From the NCBI RefSeq assembly GCF_003387475.1, contig NZ_QUNO01000032.1, forward strand, positions 1 to 64,000: 64,000 nt of DNA. Direction: 5' to 3'. The position numbers and the translations under genes are program-made. Positions 14,049 to 27,693 of the stretch are shown piece by piece; positions within the stretch are counted from its first letter, which is position 1, and every line of letters begins with the position of its first letter. The DNA is from Kutzneria buriramensis. GTDB taxonomy: Bacteria > Actinomycetota > Actinomycetes > Mycobacteriales > Pseudonocardiaceae. The notes below the pieces were generated by a model, which searched no databases, was not told the origin of the DNA, and saw only the letters and a program-made list of their open reading frames with translations.

Positions 14049-16292
14049 ATGCGAGAGAGCTTCGGCCACCACGTGCGGGCGCTGCGCACGCGGCGCGCGC
14101 TGTCGCTGCGCGGCCTGGCCGAGGCGGCCGGCATCACCCCCGGCTACCTGAGCAAGATCGAGAACGGCCGGCTGCCGTCGGTGGACATGGCCCGCGCGCT
14201 GGACGTCGCGCTCGGCGCGGACGGCTCGCTGCTGGCGGTGCTGACCGTCGACCAGCTCCCCCGCCCGGCGCAGCTGCCGCTGGCGATGAGCGGCTTCGTC
14301 GGCCGGGACGCCGAGATCCGGGACCTGACCGCGGCGCTGGAACGCCCGGACAGCAAGGTGCCGCTGATCATCGCCGTGGACGGCCCGCCGGGCGCCGGCA
14401 AGACGACCCTGGCGCTGCACTTCGCGCACCGGGCCATCCCCCAGTTCCCGGACGGCCAGCTGTACGCCGACCTGCGCGGCCACAGCCCGCACGACCGGCC
14501 GGCGCTGCCCGGCGAGGTGCTGGCCGACCTGCTGCGGGCGCTCGGCGTGCCGGCCGCGGGCGCCGCCGACGTGGAGCACCTGGCCGCGCTGTACCGGTCG
14601 GCGCTGGCCGAGCGCCGGATGCTGATCGTGTTGGACAACGCGGCCGACTTCGCCCAGATCGAGCCGCTGCTGCCGGGCACCGGCCGTTGCGCGGTGATCA
14701 TCACCAGCCGGGAGCGGCTGTCCGGCCTGACGCTGCGGGCCAGCCCGCACCGCCTGACGCTGGGCCCGATGTCCGCGGACGAGTCGCTGGCGCTGCTGAC
14801 GAACGTGCTCGGCAAGGAACGCGCCGACCGCGAGCCGACGGCGCTCGTCTCGCTGGCCGACCGCTGCGGCCGGCTGCCGCTGGCGCTGCGGGTCGCGGCG
14901 GAGCGGGCCGTCACCACGCCGGACTACGACCTGCGCGATCTGGTCAGCGAGCTGGATTCGGAGCGACTGGACGTGCTCGGCGTGGAGGACTCGGACGTCC
15001 GCACCGTCTTCTCCTGGTCGCTGCGACGCCTCGACCCCGACGCGGCGCGGCTGTTCCCGCTGCTGGGCCTGCACCGGGGCCCGCAGATCAGCGGCCGGGC
15101 GGCGGCCGCGATCGCCGGCATGCCGCAGTCCTTCGCCCGCCGCGCCACCGCCCGGCTCACCCACGCGCACCTGCTTCGGGCCGTCGGCCGCGACCGCTAC
15201 ACCTTCCACGACCTGATCCGCGACTACGCCGCCGAGCTCGCCCACCGCGAGGTCGCCGACACCGCCGCGGCGGTGCACCGGCTGGTCAGCTGGTACCTGC
15301 ACTCCGCCACGGCCGCCTGCCATGTGCTGGCGCCGTTCCGGTTCGACCCGATGGCCAAGGACGAGCTGCCGACCGGAGTGCATCCGCTGGCCTGGACCTC
15401 GGACGACGCCGGCGCGCTGGACGCGCTGCGCTGGTGCGACGCGGAGCTGCCCAACATCGTGCCGGTCATCCAGATGGCCATGGACCACGGCCACTACAAG
15501 CTGGCCTGGCAGCTGCCGATCACCTTGTGGTCGTACCTGTTGCAGCGGCGGCCGTGGAGCGTCTGGATCCGCAGTCATGAGCTGGCGCGGCAGGCCGCCC
15601 GCCACGTGAACGACCGCGCGGCCGAGGGCTGGGTGGTGACCAACCTGGCCGAGGGCTATCGCCGGATGGGCGACCTCACGCAGTCCAGCCGCCTGTACGA
15701 GGAAGCCCGCGCGCTGCGCGCCGAGGTCGGCGACCGCTACGGTCTGGCCTGGGCGCTGGCCGGCTCCGCGTTCCTCGCCGCCGACCTCGGCCACGACGTC
15801 GAGGCCCTCGAGCTCTCCGACGAGGCGACGCGGATCTTCGTGGAGTACAAGGACTTCCAGGGCCAGGCGCTGTGCCTGATGACGCGCGGCGACGTGCTGC
15901 GGCTGCGGGGGGACCTCGACGGCGGCCTCGCACTGTGCGGGCTGGCGCTGGGCATGATGGTGGACATCGCCTCGCTGGAGGGGCAGGCCCAACTGCTGCG
16001 CAAGATGGTCGAGATCCACGTGGAGCGCAAGGACTTCCCGTCGGCGCTGACGCTGCTGACGATGGCCGTGACCACCGCCCGCGAGCTGCGCGACCGGTGG
16101 GCACAGGCGGAGGCGCTGACCCGCCGCGGCGAGGTGCTGGTGGAATTGGACCGCCGCGATGAGGGCCGACTGGCCTGGCAGGACGCGTTGGCGCTCTACG
16201 ACGAGCTCGACGACACCGCCGGCAGCCGCGGCGTCAGGGAGCGGCTGGCAGCTGCGCTTCCCGCCACCGCAGCACGTCCCGGCACACCGTGA
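14049..16292 (+). CDS. XRE-NB-ARC-TPR regulatory ATPase
   Basis: 747 residues. An N-terminal XRE helix-turn-helix (about 8-55, SLRGLAEAAGITPGYLSKIENGRLPS) is followed by an NB-ARC STAND ATPase. Walker A is GPPGAGKTT (112-120), Walker B is LIVLDNA (192-198), an ITSRERLSGL sensor and the GRLPLALRVAAERA segment follow. A winged region (VRTVFSWSLRRLDPDAARLFPLL) precedes about 300 residues of helical TPR repeats. STAND proteins oligomerise on signal binding. This layout resembles AfsR without the SARP domain. No target is evident. The 3' end overlaps the opposite gene by 59 bp. Confidence 0.88.
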   Translation: MRESFGHHVRALRTRRALSLRGLAEAAGITPGYLSKIENGRLPSVDMARALDVALGADGSLLAVLTVDQLPRPAQLPLAMSGFVGRDAEIRDLTAALERPDSKVPLIIAVDGPPGAGKTTLALHFAHRAIPQFPDGQLYADLRGHSPHDRPALPGEVLADLLRALGVPAAGAADVEHLAALYRSALAERRMLIVLDNAADFAQIEPLLPGTGRCAVIITSRERLSGLTLRASPHRLTLGPMSADESLALLTNVLGKERADREPTALVSLADRCGRLPLALRVAAERAVTTPDYDLRDLVSELDSERLDVLGVEDSDVRTVFSWSLRRLDPDAARLFPLLGLHRGPQISGRAAAAIAGMPQSFARRATARLTHAHLLRAVGRDRYTFHDLIRDYAAELAHREVADTAAAVHRLVSWYLHSATAACHVLAPFRFDPMAKDELPTGVHPLAWTSDDAGALDALRWCDAELPNIVPVIQMAMDHGHYKLAWQLPITLWSYLLQRRPWSVWIRSHELARQAARHVNDRAAEGWVVTNLAEGYRRMGDLTQSSRLYEEARALRAEVGDRYGLAWALAGSAFLAADLGHDVEALELSDEATRIFVEYKDFQGQALCLMTRGDVLRLRGDLDGGLALCGLALGMMVDIASLEGQAQLLRKMVEIHVERKDFPSALTLLTMAVTTARELRDRWAQAEALTRRGEVLVELDRRDEGRLAWQDALALYDELDDTAGSRGVRERLAAALPATAARPGTP

Positions 16293-17130
16293 TCAGCCTC
16301 TGCCGCAACGGTTTCGCCCGCTCGGCGAAGTCCGCCTGCTGCCGCGCGTACTCGGCACGACCGGCCGGCGTCTCGATCCGCACCGGCTCGTAGCCCAGCG
16401 CCGACAGGTCGTACGGGCTGGCCCGCATGTCCAGCTCGCGGATCCGGGACGCCAGCTCGAAGCAGTCGGCGACGAGCTCCGACGGCACGTACGGCTCCAG
16501 CTTGTACGCCACCTTGTACAGGTCCATGTTGCCGTGCAGGCAGCCCGGCTGCTCCAGCTCGACCTGCGATTCCCGGGTGGGCTGCAAGGCGTTGCGCGGG
16601 CGGGCCGGCGGCGTGAAGAACCGGAACGCGTCGAAGTGTCCACATCGGACCTGCGACGACTCCACCAGCGCGTCGGTTCCGTTGTGCCCCAACCGGAGCG
16701 GCCAACCGAAGTGCCGGACCTGCTCCGGCGTCTGCCGGTACACCATGGCCCACTCGTGCAGGCCGAAGCAGTTCAGCCGCGGCGGCCGGGACACGGTGGC
16801 GGCCAGCAGCCCCAGGTAGAACTCGGCCGTGCGCACGCGGGGTTCGGTGCAGGCGGCCGGATCGAGCGTCACACCGTCATCCGTACGGTGATAACCCCGG
16901 TAGTCGAGGAACTCGTCGGCGCCTTCCAGCACCACGCCGAGCCCCGGGTGCCACCGCTCCAACCGGCCCGGCCGGTGCGAGTAGTACGTGAACAGGAAGT
17001 CGTGCACCGGGTGCTTTTCCTTGGCCAGCGACCGTTCCTTGTGCGGCAGCGTCCAGCGCCGGACCCGGTCGACGTGCGCGCGCTGCCGGGCCCGCCACTC
17101 GGGTTCGGTCAGCACCGTCGTCGCGTCCAC
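16234..17130 (-). CDS. Conserved actinobacterial protein (3-methyladenine DNA glycosylase-like by name only)
   Basis: 298 residues, soluble, rich in conserved blocks: HPVHDFLFTYYSHRPGRLER, WHPGLGVVL, CFGLHEWAMVYR, VRCGHFDAFRFFTPPARP, EQPGCLHGNMDLYKVAYKL and ELDMRASPYDLSALGY. From memory, close relatives in many actinobacteria are annotated as 3-methyladenine DNA glycosylase. I see no helix-hairpin-helix or other known glycosylase motif that would justify that name. The many conserved His, Cys and Tyr residues suggest an enzyme or metal site. Function should be taken as unknown. Confidence 0.75.
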   Translation of the reverse strand: MDATTVLTEPEWRARQRAHVDRVRRWTLPHKERSLAKEKHPVHDFLFTYYSHRPGRLERWHPGLGVVLEGADEFLDYRGYHRTDDGVTLDPAACTEPRVRTAEFYLGLLAATVSRPPRLNCFGLHEWAMVYRQTPEQVRHFGWPLRLGHNGTDALVESSQVRCGHFDAFRFFTPPARPRNALQPTRESQVELEQPGCLHGNMDLYKVAYKLEPYVPSELVADCFELASRIRELDMRASPYDLSALGYEPVRIETPAGRAEYARQQADFAERAKPLRQRLITVCRDVLRWREAQLPAAP

Positions 17131-17150
17131 CCGACAACGGTAACCGGAGC

Positions 17151-18590
17151 TCAGCTCGCGACGACCTCCTGGGCCACCGACCTGGTCCGAAGCGTCAGCG
17201 CGGCGTACAACAGGCCCGAGAGCAGGAAGCCGAAGACGATGCCGAGGTTGGTCATGGCCAGCGGGCTGTTCAGCATGCTCGACGGCATCAGGAACGCCGT
17301 CACCACGGCCAGGTGCGGGTCGGCGGAGGTGACGAACCCGAGGCCGACCACCGTGCCGACGACCATGGAGCCGATGCCGGCCCAGTTGAAGCGCCCGTAC
17401 CGTCCGTTCGCGTCGTCGAGGGCCTCGGTGTCGTAGCCGTCACGACGGTGCAGCCACAGGTCGACCAGGAACACCGCCGCCCAGGCCGCCGCGGCGGTGC
17501 CCGTGATCAGCAGGAACGCCACGAAGACGCTGGCGAAGGTGGGCGCGACGAACACCATGTAGACACCGCCGATGATCATCAGCACGCCGTCGATGCCGGC
17601 CAGCACCGGCCGCGGCAGCCGCACGCCGATCGCCTGGAGCACCAGGCCCGAGGAGTACAGGTCGACCGCGCCGGCGGCGGTGACGCTGATGATCACGCTG
17701 ATCAGGTACGGCACCAGGAACCAGGTCGGGGCCTGCGCGGCCAGCGCGCCGATCGGGTCCTTGGCGACCGCGCCGGCCAGCACCGGGTCGCTGGTCGACA
17801 GCAGCACGCCGACCAGCACCAGCAGGCCCTGGGTGACGCCGCCGCCGGCGGCCGTCCAGCCGAGGACGGCGCGCGAAGGCGTGTTTCGTGGCAGATAGCG
17901 CGAGTAATCGGCGCCTGCCGCCAGCCAGCCCAGGCCGGTGCCGGCCATGGTCAGCACGACGCCGCCGAGGAAGATCACGCCCGTGCCGGCCTTGCCGCCG
18001 CTCAGGTCGAAGTGCAGCCGGGGCAGGACCACGATCAGGTACACCACCGTGACCACGGCGGTGATCAGCGTGAGCCAGCGCTGCACCCGCTGGATCACGT
18101 GGAAGCCGTAGACGCCGAGCACGATGGTGCCCAGGGCGATCACGGCGAACGCCACCGCCACCGCCGCGGTGCTCCCCAGACCGGGTGACAGCCGTTCGAG
18201 CACGGTGCGGGTGGCCAGCGCGCCGAGCGCGACGCTGACCGTCTCCCAGCCGACGACCGTGACGTAGGTGATCAGGGTCGGCAGCCGGCTGCCGAGCACG
18301 CCGAATGCCGCCCGGCTCAGCATCATCGCCGGCGCGCCGCCCCGCGTGCCGGCGATCGCGACCGCGCCGACCAGCGGATACGACAGCGCGATGCCGATGA
18401 CCACGGCGAGCATCGCCTGCCACCAGTTCAACCCGACGGCCACCACGAACAGGCCGTAGCCGACCGGCAGCATGCTCAGGTTGGCCGCCGACCACACCCA
18501 GAACTGGCGCCGGGGCGTGCCGTAGCGCTCCTCGTCGGGCACGTGCTCGATGCCCCGCTGCTCGACTGCACCGCGGTCGACGGTCACCAT
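17151..18590 (-). CDS. NCS1-family nucleobase:cation symporter
   Basis: 479 residues, about 12 transmembrane helices. The N-terminal cytosolic segment ends DEERYGTPRRQFWVWSAANL, the entry signature of NCS1 purine-cytosine permeases. GADYSRYLPRNTPSRAVLGW between the middle helices is another family mark. These proteins import cytosine, purines, hydantoins or related compounds with H+ or Na+. The start at 18590 has GAGGAG at a good distance. It lies 59 bp downstream of a flavin monooxygenase on the same strand; together they may import and oxidise a heterocycle, though this is inference. Confidence 0.88.
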   Translation of the reverse strand: MVTVDRGAVEQRGIEHVPDEERYGTPRRQFWVWSAANLSMLPVGYGLFVVAVGLNWWQAMLAVVIGIALSYPLVGAVAIAGTRGGAPAMMLSRAAFGVLGSRLPTLITYVTVVGWETVSVALGALATRTVLERLSPGLGSTAAVAVAFAVIALGTIVLGVYGFHVIQRVQRWLTLITAVVTVVYLIVVLPRLHFDLSGGKAGTGVIFLGGVVLTMAGTGLGWLAAGADYSRYLPRNTPSRAVLGWTAAGGGVTQGLLVLVGVLLSTSDPVLAGAVAKDPIGALAAQAPTWFLVPYLISVIISVTAAGAVDLYSSGLVLQAIGVRLPRPVLAGIDGVLMIIGGVYMVFVAPTFASVFVAFLLITGTAAAAWAAVFLVDLWLHRRDGYDTEALDDANGRYGRFNWAGIGSMVVGTVVGLGFVTSADPHLAVVTAFLMPSSMLNSPLAMTNLGIVFGFLLSGLLYAALTLRTRSVAQEVVAS

Positions 18591-18649
18591 GCGTGTCTCC
18601 TCGTTCACTCGCCCGGGATCACCGTAGCGGGGGGACGGGTCGGGAAGGA

Positions 18650-19801
18650 TCACGCCACCGGTTCGGCCCAGTCGATATGGTGCCCGTACAGCCACGCCCG
18701 CGACTGCTGCCGGTCGTTGAGCTGCTCCGACAGCACCTCGCTCTGCTGCGTGGCCCCGTCGTTGGCGCTGGTCGCCACCAGCCGCTCCACCCGCTCCCGC
18801 CGGATCCGCACGTACGCCTCGAAGGCCTCGTCCCGCGGCAGGTCGCGCAGGCACTGGGCCAGCACCACCGCGTCCTCCAACGCCATCGACGCGCCCTGGC
18901 CGGCGGCCGGGGACGCGGCGTGCGCGGCGTCGCCGACCAGCACCATCGGCCCGCGGTGCCAGGACGGAGTGGACGGCACGTCGTAGGCGTTGCCGCCGAT
19001 GATCTCTTCCCAGGTGGCCTCGATGATCCGCTTCGACGGCGTGTTGTCGGCGGTGAAGAACTCGGCGGCTCGCCGCCGCCAGCCGTCCACGGTGGTGCCG
19101 TTGATCTGGTCTCGGGTCAGCTCCGGGCCCGGCAGCCGGGCGAACCAGAACGTCTCGCCGCGCGGGGAAGTCGTGTAGCCGAAGAAGGCCCGCTTGCCCT
19201 GGATCATCCGGTACGAGTCGGTGGACACCGGCAGCGCCGGGTCGTCGGTGTAGCCGTACAGGACGTTCAGTCCGGTGTAGCGGGGCGTGGGCGCGGCCGG
19301 GTCGATCAGCGACCGCACCCGGGATCCGATGCCGTCCGCGCCGATCAGCACGTCGCCGACCGCCTCCGAGCCGTCCTCGAACACGGCCACCACCCGGTCG
19401 CCGTCCACGACCGCGTCGACGAGCCGTTTCCCGTGGCTGACCGGAATGCCGCGGCGCTCTGCCTCTTCGGTCAGCGCCCGGTAGAGCGCCGACCGGCGCA
19501 GGGTGCGGGGGTCGTGGCTGGTGGAGATCTGGCCGGCGATGTGCTGTTTGGCCAGCAGCCGGCCGGCGCCGTCGAGGAACTCCACCGTGGTCGCCGGGAA
19601 GGAGACGGCCTCGACCGCCTCGGCGGCGTCGATCGCGGCCAGCGCGTCCATGCCGTTGTTCATGATCGTGAGGAACGCGCCGACGTCCTCGCCGCCGACC
19701 GGATAGGCCTCGTAGACCGCCGGTTCCAGGCCGGCCTTGCGCAGCGCCAGCGCCGCCGCCGGCCCGGCGACGCCGCCCCCGATGATCAGTACCCGCCCCA
19801 T
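18650..19801 (-). CDS. FAD-dependent monooxygenase (aromatic hydroxylase type)
   Basis: 383 residues from the ATG at 19801, preceded by GGGAGGTGCC. The FAD ADP-binding motif is RVLIIGGGVAGPAAALAL (3-20). The DG motif lies in VLIGADGIGSRVRSL and the GD motif is MVLVGDAAHAASPAAGQGAS (about 287-306). These three motifs define class A flavin monooxygenases such as PHBH and TetX-like enzymes, which hydroxylate aromatic or polycyclic substrates with NAD(P)H and O2. The substrate is unknown. It is probably co-transcribed with the NCS1 permease downstream. Confidence 0.9.
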   Translation of the reverse strand: MGRVLIIGGGVAGPAAALALRKAGLEPAVYEAYPVGGEDVGAFLTIMNNGMDALAAIDAAEAVEAVSFPATTVEFLDGAGRLLAKQHIAGQISTSHDPRTLRRSALYRALTEEAERRGIPVSHGKRLVDAVVDGDRVVAVFEDGSEAVGDVLIGADGIGSRVRSLIDPAAPTPRYTGLNVLYGYTDDPALPVSTDSYRMIQGKRAFFGYTTSPRGETFWFARLPGPELTRDQINGTTVDGWRRRAAEFFTADNTPSKRIIEATWEEIIGGNAYDVPSTPSWHRGPMVLVGDAAHAASPAAGQGASMALEDAVVLAQCLRDLPRDEAFEAYVRIRRERVERLVATSANDGATQQSEVLSEQLNDRQQSRAWLYGHHIDWAEPVA

Positions 19802-19911
19802 GGCACCTCCCGGGCGTGAGCGTACCGGCACCGTTCGTGCTGGTCCGATCGCCAAATCTATGATTGTGTGAACAAACTCGCCGCCGCTGCGTGATCGAAA
19901 GGGGGCTCCGA

Positions 19912-21248
19912 GTGACCATCGGTCGCCGCCGCCTGCTGGGACTCGGACTCGGCGCGCTGGGCGCCGCGGCACTCGCCGGTTGCGCGCCGCCGGGCGCGAA
20001 CCAGGTCAACACGGCGCCGGTGATCCCGGCCGCCGCGCCCGGCGAGAAGATCACCCTCACCTACTGGGCGTGGCTCAAGGACCTCCAGAAGGTCTGCGAC
20101 ATCTGGAACGCCAGGAACCCGAACGTGCAGGTCGAGGCGGTGTTCAGCCTCGGCGGCGCGAACGGCGGCTACCAGAAGATGTACTCCGCGCTGGCCGCCG
20201 GCGGCGGGCCCGACCTGGCCCAGGTGGAGCTGCGGACAGTGCCGGAGTTCATGCTCGTCGACGGCCTGGTCGACCTGAGTCGCTACGGCGCCAAGCAGTA
20301 CGCCTCGCGCTACGACGAAGCCGCGTGGGGGCAGGTGAGCTTCAACGGCGGTGTGTTCGCGATCCCCCAGGACACCGGGCCGATGGGCTGGTACTACCAG
20401 CCGGCCGTGCTGGAGAAGGTCGGCGGCAAGCCGCCGACCACCTGGGACGAATGGGCGCAGCTGGCCCAGGAGCTGCACGCCAAGGATCCCGACGTGTACC
20501 TGGAATCCTTCTCCGTGGCCGATTCCTCGCCGTTCATCTCGTACGCGGCCCAGGCCGGCGCGAAGTGGTTCACCCCCACCGACAACGGCTGGCTGGTCAA
20601 CCTCACCGACGACGCTTCCCTGATGGTGGCGCGGTTCTTCGACAAGGCCGTGGACAACAAGTGGGTGCAGACGGCATACGACGCCTACAGTCCTGGTTGG
20701 ACGGCCGCGGCCGGCAACGGCCAGATCGCCGCGCTGACCGGCGCCTCCTGGGGCGACGCGCTGGTGGAGACGATCGGCACCGGCAGCGGCAAGTGGAAGG
20801 TCGCGCCGATGCCCAAGTGGTCCAGCGGTTTCGGGTCGACGGCGCTGGGCGGGTCGAGCGCGGCGGTGCTGGCCAACAGCAAGCACCCCAAGGAGGCCAT
20901 GGACTTCGCGGTGTGGATGACCACCAGCCGGGAGGGCGTCGACGCGATGATCAAGTACTGCGGCATCGGCTGGTCCCCGGCCCGCGACTACATCGGCGCG
21001 CAGCGCCAGCAGCCCAGCGACTTCTTCAGCGGCCAGAACTACAACACCGAGGTGTTCGTGCCGGCCGCGAAGCAGCAGCCCACCGACTGGAAGTGGTGGC
21101 CGATCACCCAGCGCACGATCAACGCGCTGTCCGACCAGTTCCGCCGCAAGCTGACCGCCGGCCAGTCCTTCGTGGACAGTCTGCACATCACCCAGAAGAC
21201 CACCGTGGACACGCTCCGCCAGATCGGCCTGACCGTGCAGGAGGCGAA

Positions 21249-21252
<4 letters not shown>
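19912..21252 (+). CDS. Sugar ABC transporter substrate-binding lipoprotein (Tat type)
   Basis: 446 residues. The GTG start at 19912 follows GGGGG with six bases of spacing. The leader GRRRLLGLGLGALGAAALAGC is a twin-arginine-like signal ending in a lipobox with the acylated cysteine at 24. The mature part is a family 1 extracellular solute-binding fold (LTYWAWLKDLQKVCDIWNAR, ALAAGGGPDLAQVEL, AIPQDTGPMGWYYQPAVLEKVG). It binds a sugar outside the membrane and delivers it to the two permeases encoded next with 4-bp overlaps. A GH2 beta-galactosidase at the end of the operon points to a galactoside ligand. Confidence 0.92.
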
Positions 21253-25848
<4,596 letters not shown>

Positions 25849-25854
25849 CGTGGT

Positions 25855-25886
25855 GACGGGGCTTTCCTCCCGAGGAAAGCCCCGTC
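25855..25886. terminator. Bidirectional terminator
   Basis: GACGGGGCTTTCCTC and GAGGAAAGCCCCGTC form a perfect 15-bp stem around a 2-base centre. It starts 6 bp after the beta-galactosidase stop and ends 6 bp before the opposite-strand gene's stop, serving both convergent genes. Confidence 0.9.
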
Positions 25887-25892
25887 ATCGCC

Positions 25893-27122
25893 TCACGGCA
25901 CCAGCAGGACCTGCGTCACGAACGGCAGCAGCCGGCGCGCGGCGGGGTCGGCGTCCAGCGGCACGGCGACCGGCGTCCGCCCGGTCGTCACCGCCAGCGA
26001 CTTCGCCAAAGCGTCCACATCGGACGGTGTGGAGCCGTCGGCCCAGCGCCGGATCGGCCCCACCGGGTCCCACTGCGCCTCGCTGTGCGCCTGCAACCCG
26101 GCGGCCACCGCGTCGTGCCAGCACAATCCGGCGGCCACGCCGACCGCGGCGTGCGGGCCGTCCTGCTCCAGCCACACCCGTCGGCGCGCGCCGGTGATCA
26201 GGTCGGTGCCCCAGACCCAGCCGCGCCCGGCGGCCAGCGCCCCATAGGTCGCCATCGCGGCGAGCACGCCGCGCACCTTGGCGGTCTCGGGATCGTCGGC
26301 CCAGCCGAGCACCCGGTGCGCCGGCCAGCGCCGATGCGGATCGGCGACGGTAATCCAGCTGACGACGCCGGCCTGCTCGACGGCGGTGAACACGCCGACG
26401 TGCGGGTCCACGAAAGGCGGCAGCCGGTCGAGCAGCTCGTCCGGGGCCACCGGATCGGCCGGCGGAGCCTCGGCGATCGGCCCGCCCCACTGGTAGCGGT
26501 GCTCGGTGATCGCCAGGGTGTCGCCGTCCAACCGCAGCAGCACCGGGTCGGCGGCGACGGAAGCGCCGGTCAGGTAACCGAAGCAGGTCAACGCGACCTG
26601 GGCGCCGATCAGCGCGACGGCGGCGAGCCCGATCTCGCCGCCGCCCGCCGACGGCGCGAGGCGACGCCAGGCGGCCTCGACCGGCAGTCCGCCGGCCGGA
26701 TGCACCGGCGTCAGCCACGCGTCCGGGCCGCGCAGGTAAACCTGCGCCAAGGACACATTCGCGGCGCGACAGCGCCGGCACATCTCTATCAGCTCGCCGA
26801 AATCGGCGGTCACGTGCACGACCAGATCGGTGTCGTGCAGATGCACGTTCATCCGCTCCGGCGAATCGGACAACACGTGCTGGAATTCGTCACGCAATGC
26901 GTATTCGGGCACGTCGTCGGCGAGCACGGTGATGCGCCGCCACCCGGCACCGATGCCGGCGCGCAGCACCGCGCCGAGCGCCGGACCGTCGCCGACGACC
27001 AGCACGTGAGCCTGGCGCAGTCGGTAAAACCCCTGCTCAGCGGGGGCGTTCTCGATCTCGGAGCGATATTCGACGGCCTCCGCGGCGCTGAGACCGGTGG
27101 TTGTTCCGGAACACTGGCTCAT
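25893..27122 (-). CDS. ThiF-like/YcaO-like fusion, possible TOMM cyclodehydratase relative (orphan)
   Basis: 409 residues. Residues about 36-130 look like a degenerate ThiF/E1 domain: YRLRQAHVLVVGDGPALGAVLRAGI gives a G-rich loop as in the leader-binding part of azoline-forming cyclodehydratases. Residues about 230-409 resemble a divergent YcaO domain: PPFVDPHVGVFTAVEQAG, then an AKVRGVLAAMATYGALA helix where YcaO proteins have ALxEAxER, and GVAAGLCWHDAVAAGLQAHSEAQW near the end. The ATP-binding glutamates of true YcaO enzymes are mostly missing, so catalysis is doubtful. No dehydrogenase or peptidase gene is adjacent. The assignment is by pattern only. Confidence 0.5.
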   Translation of the reverse strand: MSQCSGTTTGLSAAEAVEYRSEIENAPAEQGFYRLRQAHVLVVGDGPALGAVLRAGIGAGWRRITVLADDVPEYALRDEFQHVLSDSPERMNVHLHDTDLVVHVTADFGELIEMCRRCRAANVSLAQVYLRGPDAWLTPVHPAGGLPVEAAWRRLAPSAGGGEIGLAAVALIGAQVALTCFGYLTGASVAADPVLLRLDGDTLAITEHRYQWGGPIAEAPPADPVAPDELLDRLPPFVDPHVGVFTAVEQAGVVSWITVADPHRRWPAHRVLGWADDPETAKVRGVLAAMATYGALAAGRGWVWGTDLITGARRRVWLEQDGPHAAVGVAAGLCWHDAVAAGLQAHSEAQWDPVGPIRRWADGSTPSDVDALAKSLAVTTGRTPVAVPLDADPAARRLLPFVTQVLLVP

Positions 27123-27128
27123 GACGGC

Positions 27129-27299
27129 TCACCGAGCCGCGCCCGGGGCAGCGCACTGCACCGTAGGTGAACAACGAATGAACAATGTGCCATGAGCACT
27201 TATTTCCGGGTGGCCGCGGAATTGGCCGGCCGCCATCGCTGCACGCGACATGAATGCCTCGTTTCGGTGTGGTCCTACGTTAACACCGACTGTAGACAT
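27129..27299 (-). CDS. Possible short peptide upstream of the ThiF/YcaO-like gene (doubtful)
   Basis: An open frame of 56 codons ends 6 bp before the ThiF/YcaO-like start on the same strand. The C-terminal part (HGTLFIRCSPTVQCAAPGAAR) holds Ser, Thr and Cys, as a modified peptide would. Codon use in its first half is unlike the genome and only a weak GGAAC precedes the ATG. It may be plain intergenic DNA. Recorded because of its position. Confidence 0.15.
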   Translation of the reverse strand: MSTVGVNVGPHRNEAFMSRAAMAAGQFRGHPEISAHGTLFIRCSPTVQCAAPGAAR

Positions 27300-27375
27300 T
27301 CTGTTCCGACAATGATCGCGCCGCCGACCGGTCGGCCATCGAAGGCGACCCGAACTCACCGCCTCATGGTCTGGA

Positions 27376-27642
27376 TCACAGGGTCTGAACCAGTACGCGC
27401 ACCTCAGGGTCGCGCAGTTCGAACACCTCCAGCACGCCGATGCGCTCCAGCGCCGGCTTCAGCTCCCGCAGCTGCGCCACGATCGCCTCCCACTGAGGGG
27501 TGCTCGGCTCCGTCGCGGCGAGCGCGCGCACATTGCCGACGAACGCGGCAACCGAGCCCTTGCGCACGTATTCGCCGTACATCTCGGTGCCGTCCTGGCC
27601 GTCGGGCAGCACATCCTCCGGCTTCACGGGCTTGACGTCCAC
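27376..27642 (-). CDS. Small hypothetical protein (88 aa) under twin operators
   Basis: 88 residues, soluble and acidic (MDVKPVKPEDVLPDGQDG, ending ELRDPEVRVLVQTL). The GTG start at 27642 follows a strong AAGGAGG. PQWEAIVAQLRELKPALERIGVLEVFEL suggests a helical bundle with a final strand. I do not recognise the family. Two copies of a TGCGTG-N7-CACGCA inverted repeat lie just upstream, so expression is probably tightly controlled by a repressor not in the window. Without neighbours on its strand, its role cannot be inferred. Confidence 0.75.
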   Translation of the reverse strand: MDVKPVKPEDVLPDGQDGTEMYGEYVRKGSVAAFVGNVRALAATEPSTPQWEAIVAQLRELKPALERIGVLEVFELRDPEVRVLVQTL

Positions 27643-27660
27643 GGTTTCCTCCTTCAGCTT

Positions 27661-27679
27661 TGCGTGTCAACTGCACGCA
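27661..27679. promoter_or_regulatory. Operator half 1: TGCGTG-N7-CACGCA
   Basis: TGCGTGTCAACTGCACGCA is a 6-bp inverted repeat around a 7-bp spacer, 18 bp upstream of the GTG start of the 88-residue protein. An almost identical site lies 33 bp further away. Confidence 0.65.
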
Positions 27680-27693
27680 ACGCTAGCCCGACT

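Noticed and set aside
14034-16019. A 661-codon open frame on the minus strand opposite the NB-ARC-TPR gene
   Set aside because: High GC keeps antisense frames open. The product is low-complexity Arg/Gly/Gln, while the plus strand has clear domains.
14049-16292. SARP/AfsR regulator
   Set aside because: The N-terminus is an XRE helix-turn-helix; no OmpR-like winged helix plus BTAD is present.
16159-17436. A 425-codon plus-strand frame opposite the conserved 298-residue protein
   Set aside because: It is an antisense shadow; conserved family blocks are on the minus strand.
17151-20060. A 969-codon frame fusing the NCS1 permease to upstream sequence
   Set aside because: The upstream part is out-of-frame shadow of the monooxygenase. 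The permease has its own GAGGAG and ATG at 18590.
27192-27635. A 147-codon plus-strand frame opposite the 88-residue gene
   Set aside because: Its second half is the antisense of the better supported minus gene, and its first half lacks genome-like codon use.
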